Of a stretch of 64,000 bases of DNA, positions 1-11,803 are shown one piece after another (the first letter of the stretch is position 1; each line of letters starts with the position of its first letter). The stretch covers positions 124,001 through 188,000 of the forward strand of contig JAXLVN010000002.1 of assembly GCA_046328995.1 (NCBI GenBank), written 5' to 3'. The notes beneath the pieces were generated by a model, which worked only from the letters and a program-made list of their open reading frames with translations, was not told the DNA's origin and did no database searches. A program made the position numbers and the translations under genes. This DNA comes from JADJXV01 sp046328995. Lineage in GTDB: Bacteria; Bacteroidota; Ignavibacteria; Kapaibacteriales; UBA961.

Positions 1-1864
<1,864 letters not shown>

Positions 1865-1868
1865 GAAA

Positions 1869-4166
1869 TTACTCAATTGATTCCACAAAATACATCGCGA
1901 GTTTCCCCTTATTCTTCGCATCAATTTCCCCACGATATTCACATGTAAATTGATTCTTCACAAGCGCATACGTCGTTTCCGATATATTAATTTTCCCGGC
2001 TTCGGAATGCTGTTCCATACGCGCTGCGGTATTGACCGTATCACCCCAAATATCATAGGCGAATTTCTTGACGCCGACAATCCCGGCAACCACACTTCCC
2101 GAATTAATTCCAATTCTAATTTCAAAGGTTTTTGCGCCCATTTCTTTACTACGATTAGCCATAAATTCCCGTATTTCGAGCGCGGCATTCACGACATTTT
2201 CGGCGTGTTGTTCATTCGCTTGCGGCAGCCCGCAGACGGCGAGATACGCGTCGCCGATGGTCTTGATTTTTTCGATCGAATACTTCCCGCATATTTCGTC
2301 AAATGCTTTAAAACATGCATGTAATTCATTCACTAATTCTTGTGGAGATAATTGTTCGCTGACGGTGGTAAATGATTTAAAATCAGTAAATAAGACTGTC
2401 ACATTATCGAAGAGTTTCGCGTCGGCTGTGCCTTTTGCTTTTAATTCTTCGGCTACTTCGGCGGGGAGGATATTGAGGAGTAATGTATCAGATTTTTCCT
2501 TTTCCTCGCTGATGATTTGATTCTTTTCTTCGAGGGCGATATTGGCTTTCTTCTTAAGCCGGAAACGGTTGTAGAGGATGAGGGTAAGAATTACCACAAA
2601 TCCTAATACAGCGATAGTGAGCCTCTTCTCATTCGTCATTTTTTCAAGTTCCAGGGAGGCAATATGCTCTTGTTTTTTGAGATTTTCTTCTGCCTGCTGC
2701 ATTTCGAGAATGGAGATGGAATTGTTGTTTTCTACGCTAAAGGTGGAGTCTTTAAGGTTCAGATACTTATCATAATACAACGCTGTACTTTTGAAATCGC
2801 CGAGGAGTTTTGTGATTGTGATGAGCCCTATATAACATTCTTCAGCCACTTCATTGAGTCCGAATGTGCTGTTCGATGCAATACCAAGTGACTGCACGAG
2901 ATAGCTTTGTGCAAGGTGCAAGCGGGCTGTCTTTGCTATGGGTACGAACGCTTCAAAAGCGGCACGGTAGGCGGTAGAATCATGATGGTCTTTAGGTCGC
3001 GCATTGGTCGAATCCAGGGCTAGAGCGAGCAGGCACAATCCGAGCTCTTTCTGTGTATAGGAAAGTTCGGTTTCCTCACCAAGTTGCCGTGCCATAGTGA
3101 ATGCTGCGTTACCAAAGAATATGGCTGCTTCATACTGTTTCTGTTTGCGATGTACTTCGGCAATTGTGCAATACACGATTACTTTTTCCCATACTGTTTT
3201 GTTTTTGTGTATGGTGGTGAGAACCTGCAAAGTTTTGTTGCAATAGTCCAGCGTTCGTGCATTATCGGGCAGCATTTTGTAGAGTTCACATATTGTCGTC
3301 ATCACGCTCACTGCTCCAGAAGTGTCTTTCATCTCTTCGCGTAATGCCAGAGCCCGATGATGATATTCAAGCGACTTGTTGTATTGCTTGAGATATAAAT
3401 AGACAACCCCCATATTGGCATAAATTTGGGCTGTACGGGATTTGACTGCCTGCATCGTGTCGGCATACAGTGTGGCGATGGTGAGTGACTTGAAATAGCA
3501 CTTCAGAGCTTTGGAGTAGGCATGCTGTCTCATATAGACCACTCCGGCTACATCAAGTCGTGTCATTGCTGTTAACGTCTCATCGTTGCTCGACATTGCC
3601 AAAAGTAAATGGTCGCAGTGGAGTAGGGCATTCGGCAGATCATTCTTTTTGAAATAGTACATCATGAGGCTGAAACGAGCACGTGAAAGAGCTGTTGAAT
3701 CGCCTGATTCTTCTGCATACTTCAGCGATTGTAAAGCGTACCTGAGGGTTTGTGCGGTATCACGGCTTAGGCCTGATAAATTCGAATACACGACCGCCAA
3801 ATTGCGCTTGTCGCCGAGTTCTTGCCAAAGGTTCAGTGCCATGGAATAATGAAACCTTGCCGAATCCTGCATGCCGTCGTACGTATTTCCGATACGGTTA
3901 TGAGCCATGGCTATGCCCGGCTTCCACCGAAGTGCTGTTGATACTGCTAATGCCTGTCCGGCGTAGGTGCGTGCGATAGGACCCTGACCGATTACCGCCG
4001 TAGCCCGGGCAAGAGTATTGAGCATGCTTACTTTCGCAGTATCGTCCGGCAGCGTCACGACAATGCGCTTCAGGGAATCGATCATCCGCTGACTGTAGTA
4101 TATTTGCTGCGCCGAAAGCGCTGACGGCAAAAAGAGAGAGAGTATAACAAGGAGCCCTTTGTTCAT
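1869..4166 (-). CDS. TPR adenylate cyclase, array member 2
   Basis: 765-residue predicted adenylate cyclase, the longest of the array because its ectodomain is enlarged (about 490 residues). A signal peptide ends near SALSAQ (about 19). Degenerate TPRs follow, then a membrane helix about 516-533, a coiled coil about 537-560, and the cyclase domain 562-765. Metal Asp are at about 595 and 639, the ATP-selecting Lys/Asp pair at about 635 and 705, and transition-state Asn/Arg at about 712 and 716, so all catalytic residues are present. The start overlaps the previous gene's stop by 4 bp (ATGA), which argues for translational coupling. It shares the SEQLSPQELVNELHAC segment with members 1 and 8, unlike its other neighbours. 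Adenylate rather than guanylate specificity is inferred from the Lys/Asp pair. Confidence 0.92.
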   Translation of the reverse strand: MNKGLLVILSLFLPSALSAQQIYYSQRMIDSLKRIVVTLPDDTAKVSMLNTLARATAVIGQGPIARTYAGQALAVSTALRWKPGIAMAHNRIGNTYDGMQDSARFHYSMALNLWQELGDKRNLAVVYSNLSGLSRDTAQTLRYALQSLKYAEESGDSTALSRARFSLMMYYFKKNDLPNALLHCDHLLLAMSSNDETLTAMTRLDVAGVVYMRQHAYSKALKCYFKSLTIATLYADTMQAVKSRTAQIYANMGVVYLYLKQYNKSLEYHHRALALREEMKDTSGAVSVMTTICELYKMLPDNARTLDYCNKTLQVLTTIHKNKTVWEKVIVYCTIAEVHRKQKQYEAAIFFGNAAFTMARQLGEETELSYTQKELGLCLLALALDSTNARPKDHHDSTAYRAAFEAFVPIAKTARLHLAQSYLVQSLGIASNSTFGLNEVAEECYIGLITITKLLGDFKSTALYYDKYLNLKDSTFSVENNNSISILEMQQAEENLKKQEHIASLELEKMTNEKRLTIAVLGFVVILTLILYNRFRLKKKANIALEEKNQIISEEKEKSDTLLLNILPAEVAEELKAKGTADAKLFDNVTVLFTDFKSFTTVSEQLSPQELVNELHACFKAFDEICGKYSIEKIKTIGDAYLAVCGLPQANEQHAENVVNAALEIREFMANRSKEMGAKTFEIRIGINSGSVVAGIVGVKKFAYDIWGDTVNTAARMEQHSEAGKINISETTYALVKNQFTCEYRGEIDAKNKGKLAMYFVESIE

Positions 4167-6058
4167 AGTTTTTTTTCTACAAAATACATTGTTAATTTCC
4201 CCTTGTTCTTCGCATCAATTTCCCCACGATACTCGCATGTAAATCTATCCTTGACAAGCGTGTACGTCGTTTCCGATATATTAATTTTCCCGGCTTCGGA
4301 ATTCTGTTCCATTCGCGCTGCCGTATTGACCGTATCACCCCAAATATCATAGGCGAATTTCTTCACTCCCACAATTCCCGCAACGACGCTTCCCGAATTA
4401 ATTCCAATGCGAATTTCAAATGTTTTGGCGCCTAATTCTTTGCTTCGATTCGCCATAAATTCGCGTATTTCGAGCGCTGCGTTCACGACATTTTCGGCGT
4501 GTTGTTTATCAGCAAGCGGGAGTCCGCAGACGGCGAGATACGCGTCGCCGATGGTCTTAATTTTTTCAATTGAATACTTCGTGCAAATTTCGTCAAATGC
4601 TTTAAAACAGGTGTGTAATTCGCCGACAAGTTCTTGTGGGGTAAGTGCTTCGCTAATAGTTGTAAATGATTTAAAATCAGTAAATAACACCGTGACATTA
4701 TCAAAATGCTTGGCGTCTGCCATGCCTTTTGCTTTTAATTCTTCGGCTACTTCGTGAGGGAGAATGTTGAGGAGAAGTTCTTCGTTTTTCGCATTTGCTG
4801 ATGTTATGCGATTGCGCTGGCGGTACACGACGAACAAAAATACGACGGAACCAATCAATCCGGCTAAAATTGAGTTCCGAACAACATCTTGCCTAGCATC
4901 TTTTCGTTCTTGCTCGGCCTTGTCGCGTTCTTCTTTAAGCGAGTACTCGGCGCGTAGCTGTTGCTTTGCCACTGCTCGAATACTTTCGGTACTGTTTAAG
5001 CTGTCGCGGAGAGTAATGAAGAGTCGATAGTGAGTATATGCGCGTGCCAAATTACCGGAAGCTGAGTCTAATTCATACAACCGTTGATAGACATTGCGCA
5101 TGGCAGATGGGTCAAGCTCCCGGCAAAGCCGTAGGCAGCTGTCAAGGCACACGGCTGCGTCCTTAAATTTCCCTTGGATTGTATAACTCAATCCCAGGTG
5201 ATTATACGACCATGCTACGCCGTTTTTGTCCTTAATCGTACGGAAGTACCGCAATGCTTTCTGCAGACTGTCAACGGCTCGGGGGTACTCATGCGTATAG
5301 GTGAGACATTTGCCAATCATATTGAGAATATAATAATATTCCTTTGGACCCCCTAATGCCGAATAGAGTTTCGCGGACTCGGTATAATATTCAAGGGATT
5401 CTTGATAATTATTATCATCGAAATAATAATCACCGAGTACCGAATAGTTAATAGCGAGCCAATAGGTATTCTTTGACGCTTTATTAATTCGGACTGCCTT
5501 CCATATATGCTCTACTGCAAATTTTCTATTGCCGGCGGCGGCGTAAATTACTGCGATATTATGGTAGAGTCCGGCAGCTTGGCTACTGTCGTTGTTCTGT
5601 TCATAGCGTTTGAGACATTCAAAGTCGTAGGCAAGTGCCTGCTCGAAGTCGCCGATATTATTATAGCTAATACCCAAGTTGTAGAGAGACTTGGAAATAT
5701 CGCCGTCAGGACTGTTGCCTTCCTTGCGATAGCGCAGCGCTTTTTTATGCCATTCCAGCGATTCGATATTTTTGCCTCTATCGCCCGTTATACAAGCACG
5801 TACATAGCAGGCATCACCCATTCCGCGTTTGTAGCCGCACCGCTCTGAGAGAACAAAGCATTGATTGGCATAGTCGAGTCCTTTATCAGGGTCAGAATCC
5901 CAATATTGCCGCGCCAACATATAATAGGCATTGGCCCGCACAGAGTCGGGAAGAGGGTGTTTGAGTATAGTGTGAAGCGAGTCAACCGATCGCTGATCGT
6001 GAGCTTGGAGTGCCGTACAAGCAGAAAGTACCAACACAATAGAGAGGAATATCTTCAT
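4163..6058 (-). CDS. TPR adenylate cyclase, array member 3
   Basis: 631-residue predicted adenylate cyclase. The N-terminus could be a Sec signal (cleavage near ALQA, about 20) or a lipoprotein signal, since LSAC at 11-14 fits a lipobox. About seven TPR units fill residues 25-370 and start with the VDSL motif common to the array. The membrane helix is about 395-412 and the cyclase domain 428-631. Metal Asp lie at about 461 and 505, and the Lys, Asp, Asn and Arg of an adenylate cyclase are all present. It overlaps both neighbours (4 bp upstream; 4 bp with member 2). Its catalytic segment SEALTPQELVGELHTC is the second of two sequence types found in the array. Confidence 0.92.
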   Translation of the reverse strand: MKIFLSIVLVLSACTALQAHDQRSVDSLHTILKHPLPDSVRANAYYMLARQYWDSDPDKGLDYANQCFVLSERCGYKRGMGDACYVRACITGDRGKNIESLEWHKKALRYRKEGNSPDGDISKSLYNLGISYNNIGDFEQALAYDFECLKRYEQNNDSSQAAGLYHNIAVIYAAAGNRKFAVEHIWKAVRINKASKNTYWLAINYSVLGDYYFDDNNYQESLEYYTESAKLYSALGGPKEYYYILNMIGKCLTYTHEYPRAVDSLQKALRYFRTIKDKNGVAWSYNHLGLSYTIQGKFKDAAVCLDSCLRLCRELDPSAMRNVYQRLYELDSASGNLARAYTHYRLFITLRDSLNSTESIRAVAKQQLRAEYSLKEERDKAEQERKDARQDVVRNSILAGLIGSVVFLFVVYRQRNRITSANAKNEELLLNILPHEVAEELKAKGMADAKHFDNVTVLFTDFKSFTTISEALTPQELVGELHTCFKAFDEICTKYSIEKIKTIGDAYLAVCGLPLADKQHAENVVNAALEIREFMANRSKELGAKTFEIRIGINSGSVVAGIVGVKKFAYDIWGDTVNTAARMEQNSEAGKINISETTYTLVKDRFTCEYRGEIDAKNKGKLTMYFVEKKL

Positions 6059-8016
6059 AATTTCTCCACAAAATACATCGCGAGTTTCCCCTTATTCTTC
6101 GCATCAATTTCACCGCGAAATTCACATGCAAATGTATCTTTGACAAGCGCATACGTCGTTTCCGAAATATTAATTTTCCCGGCTTCGGAATTCTGTTCCA
6201 TACGCGCCGCCGTATTGACCGTATCACCCCAAATATCATAGGCGAATTTCTTGACGCCGACGATGCCTGCGACCACACTACCCGAGTTAATTCCAATGCG
6301 AATTTCAAATGTTTTTGCGCCTAATTCTTTGCTTCGATTCGCCATGAATTCCCGTATTTCGAGCGCAGCTTTTACAACATTTTCGGCATGTTTTTCATCA
6401 GCAAGCGGGAGCCCGCACACGGCGAGATACGCGTCGCCGATGGTCTTGATTTTTTCAATCGAATACTTCGTGCAAATTTCGTCAAATGCTTTAAAACAGG
6501 TGTGTAACTCGCCGACAAGTTCTTGTGGGGTAAGTGCTTCGCTCATTGTTGTAAATGATATGAAATCGGTAAAGAGCACCGTGACATTGTCGAATTGTTT
6601 AGCGTCGGCCGTGCCTTTGTTTTTTAATTCTTCGGCTACTTCGGCCGGGAGGATGTTGAGTAATAAATTATCCGAACGTTCTTTTTCCCGTTCAACATTC
6701 GCTTTTTCGCGTGAGATAATCTGATTCTTTTCTTCAAGAACGATATTTGCGTTTTTCTTTAGGCGGAAGCGGTTGTAGAGAATGAGCGCGAGGAGGAACA
6801 AAACAATGAGTCCGGTGATAAGCCCATTACGCATAGTGGCTTGCTCGGCGTCTTTTTTATCTTGCTCGGCTTGCGCTTCGGCTTCTTTTTTGGCAAATTC
6901 AGCCCGTAGTTTTTGTTGTTTTGCTTTTGTAAGACTTTCACTGTTGGATATGCTATCGCGCATGGCAATATAGAGCTTGTAGTTCGTAAGGGCACCAACT
7001 GTATTTCCTCGGGCACTGTCTAATTCGTACAACCGTTGATAGTCAATTATCAAACCGTCCGGACCTGCTCCTACCAATTTGTCAAGAAGTAAGGCGCTGT
7101 CTAAGTAGAGCGCTGCCAGCGTAAACTTTTTCTGCTGCGTGTAGCTTACGCCAAGTTGAGCAAACGCAACGGTTACCCCATTTGTATCTTTCGTTTCCCA
7201 TGATAGTTGTGCAGCAGCGCGAGTGATGGAAATGGCTTTGGTATAATCACCTTTGAGTGAGAGATTATTCCCGATACCGACCATATTGAAAACCGTTAAT
7301 CTTGTATTGCCAATTTCCCGCGTGATGTCAAGAGACGCCTCATAATAGTTCAATGATTTATCAAGCTGACCATGCGCGTTGTAATATCCTCCAATGTGTT
7401 GAAGATTGAGTGCCTTCCATTCTTTGTTTCCTACTTCTTCGTTGATTTTTAAGGCTTTAAAGTAATACTGCAATGCTTCGGCTTCATTGCCGATTGCACC
7501 GTAGATCATGGCAATATTATGATAGAGTCCGGCTACATCTCCTTTATTTCCAAGCCGTTCATTGAGATTGAGCGACTCTGTATAATACTGTAAACTCTCG
7601 TTGAGATCATTAATGGCTTGATACTTGTTGCCAAGCGCATAGAATGCATTGGCAATTCTTGTACTGTCATGGAGTTTTTGAGCTGATTGCAGTTCTAATT
7701 TTTTATATTTTATCGATTGAAGGTAGTCTTTTTTACCCAAATAGACGCCGCTCATCGCGCGATAGGCGTCAGCTATACCTGTCGTATAGCCGATGTGCTC
7801 GGAAAGCGCGAGACATTGATTGGCATAGTCCATCGCTTTGTCGGGGAAATCATCCCAGTTTTCTTTTGCCAAATGAAAATAGGTATCCGCGCGCACGGAG
7901 TCGGGAATCGATGTTTTCAGAAGCGCGTTCAGGGAGTCCACCTTCTGTTTGTTCGGCGCTTCTGCATATACGTTTACCGTGAGAATAATCATCAAGAAAA
8001 GAAGACTACTTTTCAT
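6055..8016 (-). CDS. TPR adenylate cyclase, array member 4
   Basis: 653-residue predicted adenylate cyclase. A signal peptide ends near VYAEA (about 19) and is followed by PNKQKVDSLNALLK, which is shared with member 7; the two ectodomains are clearly related along their length. TPRs run to about 375, the membrane helix is about 397-414, a coiled coil rich in EK follows, and the cyclase domain is 451-653. The metal-site motif reads FTDFISFT, Ile replacing the Lys seen in its neighbours just after the Asp (about 484). This should not affect metal binding because the Asp is kept. All other catalytic residues are present. It overlaps members 5 and 3 by 4 bp each. Confidence 0.92.
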   Translation of the reverse strand: MKSSLLFLMIILTVNVYAEAPNKQKVDSLNALLKTSIPDSVRADTYFHLAKENWDDFPDKAMDYANQCLALSEHIGYTTGIADAYRAMSGVYLGKKDYLQSIKYKKLELQSAQKLHDSTRIANAFYALGNKYQAINDLNESLQYYTESLNLNERLGNKGDVAGLYHNIAMIYGAIGNEAEALQYYFKALKINEEVGNKEWKALNLQHIGGYYNAHGQLDKSLNYYEASLDITREIGNTRLTVFNMVGIGNNLSLKGDYTKAISITRAAAQLSWETKDTNGVTVAFAQLGVSYTQQKKFTLAALYLDSALLLDKLVGAGPDGLIIDYQRLYELDSARGNTVGALTNYKLYIAMRDSISNSESLTKAKQQKLRAEFAKKEAEAQAEQDKKDAEQATMRNGLITGLIVLFLLALILYNRFRLKKNANIVLEEKNQIISREKANVEREKERSDNLLLNILPAEVAEELKNKGTADAKQFDNVTVLFTDFISFTTMSEALTPQELVGELHTCFKAFDEICTKYSIEKIKTIGDAYLAVCGLPLADEKHAENVVKAALEIREFMANRSKELGAKTFEIRIGINSGSVVAGIVGVKKFAYDIWGDTVNTAARMEQNSEAGKINISETTYALVKDTFACEFRGEIDAKNKGKLAMYFVEKL

Positions 8017-9821
8017 AATTTCTCCACAAAATACATCTTTAATTTCCCCTTATTCTTCGCATCAATTTCACCGCGAAATTCACATGCAAATGTATCTTTG
8101 ACAAGCGTGTACGTCGTTTCAGAAATATTAATTTTCCCGGCTTCGGAATGCTGTTCCATACGCGCCGCGGTATTGACCGTATCACCCCAAATATCATAGG
8201 CGAATTTCTTCACACCGACAATTCCCGCAACCACACTTCCCGAATTAATTCCAATGCGAATTTCAAAGGTTTTTGCGCCTAATTCTTTGCTTCGATTCGC
8301 CATAAATTCGCGTATTTCGAGTGCGGCATTCACGACATTTTCGGCGTGTTGTTCATCAGCAAGCGGGAGTCCGCAGACGGCGAGATAGGCGTCGCCGATG
8401 GTCTTGATTTTTTCAATTGAATACTTCGTGCAAATTTCATCAAATGCTTTAAAACAGGTGTGTAATTCGCCGACAAGTTCTTGTGGGGTAAGTGCTTCGC
8501 TAATGGTTGTAAATGATTTAAAATCGGTAAATAAGACCGTGACATTGTCGAATTGCTTGGCGTCGGCGGTGCCTTTTGCTTTTAATTCTTCGGCTACTTC
8601 TGAGGGAAGGATATTGAGGAGCAAGGCATCGCTTTTATTCTTTTCCCGGGCTATTTTTTTGCGTTGGGAATAGACATAGGCGAGAAAACACACAACAATG
8701 CACAGGCCGCCGAGGGTGATATTGCGTATGCGTTTTTGATTGCCGATTTCGACTGCCGTGAGCGCATCTTTTTTTTCTTGCTCAGCTTTGGCGAGATTTT
8801 CTTTTTGGGTGAATTCATAATTCAATTGTGTTTTCAGTACTTCGGTAGCGTTTTCTTCCCGGGTAATTGCATCGCGGAGAGAGATATAGAGATTGCGGTG
8901 CCGGTAGGCGTCCTGCCATTTGCCTTCGGCGCTGTCGAGGCGCGAGGTAATGTGGTAGTAATTGAGCAGGAGACCTTTGTCGTTGGATGATGAGATTAAT
9001 TCATAACTTTTTTTCAGGTACATGCGGGAGAGAGCGTACTTCCCGGTTATAAGATATGTCTCTCCGATATCATTGCTGATGCCGGCGACCCGGTTCGTCA
9101 TGTGAAGCTGCTCAAAAATAGCGAGCGCCTGTAAAAAATAGTCAATTGACTGTTGATATTCCTTCGTATGAAAGTGCGTCGCTCCCAGATTACTGAGCGT
9201 GCCTGCAATACGGGCACTGTCGCCGAGCTCATGGTGTAACTGCAGCACATGGTTGAGATTCTGTTTCATAACCGTGAATTCGTGCCTGGCTTCTGCAATA
9301 ACACTGAGGTTGGAATAGCAATTAGCCATGCTTGATTTATCACCGAATTCCTGGAAGATGGCGAGCGCCTCGCGCAGCATGGCTTCAGCTTCGGTGAGGG
9401 TACCCTGGTCCGAAAGAACCCTGGAAATTTCAAATAAGGTCTTGGCATAATGATGCCGCAAGTGATATTTTTTGCTGATATCAAGTGCGGTATAGAACAT
9501 TTTCAAAGCCGCCGGTCGATCACCGGAAGCATAGGTAAGAAATCCCCGAAAACGCAGGGCAGATGCTTGTCCAAAGGCAAAATGGAGCGAGTCCGAGAGC
9601 TGGGTAATTCGACCGAGGAGCGTCTGTGCTTCATCTTTTTTATCTACATTTAAGAGTTCCCACGTGAGCTCAAGCATCGAAGTGACGCTATTGGTATCAC
9701 CACGCATCTGCTGAATTCTCGCGTTCAGCGAGTCAATCCGCTCCTGTCCGCGTTTTTGAGCAGCGGCAGGCAGATACCATAGTATCACAATGCTACAGGC
9801 AATACGTATAAATTTCAGCAT
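8013..9821 (-). CDS. TPR adenylate cyclase, array member 5
   Basis: 602-residue predicted adenylate cyclase, the shortest complete member. A signal peptide ends near LPAAAQ (about 22). The mature protein begins with RGQERIDSLNARIQQM, which resembles the start of member 8. About six TPRs lie between 60 and 330, the membrane helix is about 367-385, and the cyclase domain 400-602, with metal Asp at about 433 and 477. Its C-terminal stretch TFACEFRGEIDAKNKGK matches member 4 and differs from the others, which suggests local sequence exchange with its neighbour. The start overlaps member 6 by 7 bp and the stop overlaps member 4 by 4 bp. Confidence 0.92.
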   Translation of the reverse strand: MLKFIRIACSIVILWYLPAAAQKRGQERIDSLNARIQQMRGDTNSVTSMLELTWELLNVDKKDEAQTLLGRITQLSDSLHFAFGQASALRFRGFLTYASGDRPAALKMFYTALDISKKYHLRHHYAKTLFEISRVLSDQGTLTEAEAMLREALAIFQEFGDKSSMANCYSNLSVIAEARHEFTVMKQNLNHVLQLHHELGDSARIAGTLSNLGATHFHTKEYQQSIDYFLQALAIFEQLHMTNRVAGISNDIGETYLITGKYALSRMYLKKSYELISSSNDKGLLLNYYHITSRLDSAEGKWQDAYRHRNLYISLRDAITREENATEVLKTQLNYEFTQKENLAKAEQEKKDALTAVEIGNQKRIRNITLGGLCIVVCFLAYVYSQRKKIAREKNKSDALLLNILPSEVAEELKAKGTADAKQFDNVTVLFTDFKSFTTISEALTPQELVGELHTCFKAFDEICTKYSIEKIKTIGDAYLAVCGLPLADEQHAENVVNAALEIREFMANRSKELGAKTFEIRIGINSGSVVAGIVGVKKFAYDIWGDTVNTAARMEQHSEAGKINISETTYTLVKDTFACEFRGEIDAKNKGKLKMYFVEKL

Positions 9822-11803
9822 TCTTTCTCCACAAAATACATGTCAATTTCACCTTTATTCTTGGCGTCAATCTTTCCGCGATAAACACATGTAAATTGAT
9901 TCTTTATAAGCTCATACGTCGCGCCTGAAATATTAATCTTGCCTTCCTCGCCGCTCGACTCCATGCGCGAGGCGATGTTCACCGTATCACCCCAAATATC
10001 ATAGGCGAATTTTTTCAGGCCGACAATTCCTGCCACGACCGAACCCGAATGAATCCCGATTCTCATTTCAAAGGGTTCTTTGCCCGATGCCAGGCGTTCA
10101 GAGAGATGAGTATTCATAAATTCCTGCATTTCAAGCGCTGCTCGGACGACGTCATGTGCGTGTGTAGCATTCGCCTTCGGCAGGCCGCCGACACACATGT
10201 AGCTGTCGCCGATAGTCTTAATTTTTTCAACAGAATACTTGGTAATAATCGTATCAAACGCTTTGAAACACGTATCAATTTCCGTCACTAATTCGGCAGG
10301 AGAGAGACGCTCGGAGATGCGGGTAAACCCTTTAAAATCAGTAAACATGACCGTGACTTCGTCGAATTGCTTGGCGTCGGCGGCGCCTTTTTCTTTTAGC
10401 TCTTCGGCTACTTCGGCGGGGAGGATATTGAGCAGGAGTGAGTCGCTGCGCTGCTTTTCGTGCTCGACATTTGCTTTCTCGCGTTCGACATTTGCTTTTT
10501 CACGTACAATGAGTTGATTTTTTTCCTCGAGTGCACGATTGGCTATTTTCTTGATGCGGAAGCGATTGTAGAGAATTATGGCAAGTATCAGCATCAGAAC
10601 GATTCCGGCGATGAGCGCATTGCGGGTAATGGTTTGCACGGCATCTTTCTTCTCCTGCTCGGCTTTGGCTTGTTCTTCTTTTTTGGAAAATTCGTATTGA
10701 ATAGTCTGCTTCATCATGGTATTACGATTATCATTATTGGTCAAGCTGTCGCGCGCCGAGATAAAGCGTTTAAAATATTCTAAAGACTGCGCATACCTGC
10801 CACGGGCGCTTTCTAAGTTGGAAAGTCTAAAGTAAATATCGCTGATTCCCTTCAGGTTATGACCTGCTTTATTCATCTCCAATGCTTTTGTCAAATACAT
10901 TTCCGCTTGCTCGAAGTGGCGCAGCTCGGTGTGGTATAACCCGAGGTAGTCATACGTCATGGCAATACCGTTGCTGTCACCTATTTCACGGTACAGGGAG
11001 AGACCGATGAGGGTAGAATCAATCCCTTCGGTATGTTTTCCTGCTGTAAATAAGTCGTATCCGAGTGTTACGTAGGAGCGGGCTATGCCGGACTTGTTTC
11101 CTATCTGCCGATAGAGCGTACGAACGCTGTCACGATACCTGAAAGCGATGTCGTTTTGTCCCATCAAGCGGTAATATGCAGAGATATTATGGAGGTTTAT
11201 GGCTTCCCATTCCTTATTACCTACCCGACGGTTCATTGCGAGCGCTTTAAGCAAACATTTAAAATTTTCTTCTTCATTCCCGAGAGAACTATACAGTTGC
11301 CCAAGATTATGGTAGGTGCCGGCAAGGGCTGCCGTATCGCGGAGTTCTTCGTTGATTTTGAGGGATGCGAGCTGATAGGTAAGAGCTTGATTATTATCGC
11401 CAATGGTCGTATAGAGGAGTCCTATGTTGCCTAATGCGGCTGAAATTTTGGATTTATTATTCTGTTGCTTCCGAAAAAACAATGATTTTTTATAGTATTC
11501 AAGTGCTTGCGCGTTGTTACCTTTCCCTGAGCTCGCGTAGCCGAGAACGCTATAGGCATCGCCAAGCCCGGTGATATAATTAATCTTCTCTGATGCATCA
11601 AGCATTTGCCGGGCATATTCCATTGCTTTATCCGGCTCATTATCCAAATATTCTTTGCTTAGTTCGAAGGTGATGGCAATGCGTGTAGTGTCATGCAGTG
11701 CGGTGGACAACAGCCGCCGGAGCGAGTCGACTTTATGGTAGTCTTGAGCACGAGCGCCGGAGAGCAGGCAGAGCAGGAGTATCACCAGTAGAATATGTTT
11801 CAT
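9815..11803 (-). CDS. TPR adenylate cyclase, divergent array member 6
   Basis: 662-residue predicted adenylate cyclase and the outlier of the array. Signal peptide to about 19 (GARAQ), TPRs to about 370, membrane helix about 395-412, then a long coiled coil with a repeated REKANVE block, and the cyclase domain 456-662. The fold and catalytic residues match the others: metal Asp about 489 and 533, Lys in EKIKTIGD, Asp in AYDIWGD, Asn/Arg in TVNIASRM. Many catalytic-domain positions differ, for example MFTDFKGFTRISERLSP and an insertion in SERLASGKEPFE. It has therefore escaped the homogenisation seen in the rest of the array. It overlaps member 7 by 4 bp and member 5 by 7 bp. Confidence 0.92.
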   Translation of the reverse strand: MKHILLVILLLCLLSGARAQDYHKVDSLRRLLSTALHDTTRIAITFELSKEYLDNEPDKAMEYARQMLDASEKINYITGLGDAYSVLGYASSGKGNNAQALEYYKKSLFFRKQQNNKSKISAALGNIGLLYTTIGDNNQALTYQLASLKINEELRDTAALAGTYHNLGQLYSSLGNEEENFKCLLKALAMNRRVGNKEWEAINLHNISAYYRLMGQNDIAFRYRDSVRTLYRQIGNKSGIARSYVTLGYDLFTAGKHTEGIDSTLIGLSLYREIGDSNGIAMTYDYLGLYHTELRHFEQAEMYLTKALEMNKAGHNLKGISDIYFRLSNLESARGRYAQSLEYFKRFISARDSLTNNDNRNTMMKQTIQYEFSKKEEQAKAEQEKKDAVQTITRNALIAGIVLMLILAIILYNRFRIKKIANRALEEKNQLIVREKANVEREKANVEHEKQRSDSLLLNILPAEVAEELKEKGAADAKQFDEVTVMFTDFKGFTRISERLSPAELVTEIDTCFKAFDTIITKYSVEKIKTIGDSYMCVGGLPKANATHAHDVVRAALEMQEFMNTHLSERLASGKEPFEMRIGIHSGSVVAGIVGLKKFAYDIWGDTVNIASRMESSGEEGKINISGATYELIKNQFTCVYRGKIDAKNKGEIDMYFVEKEC

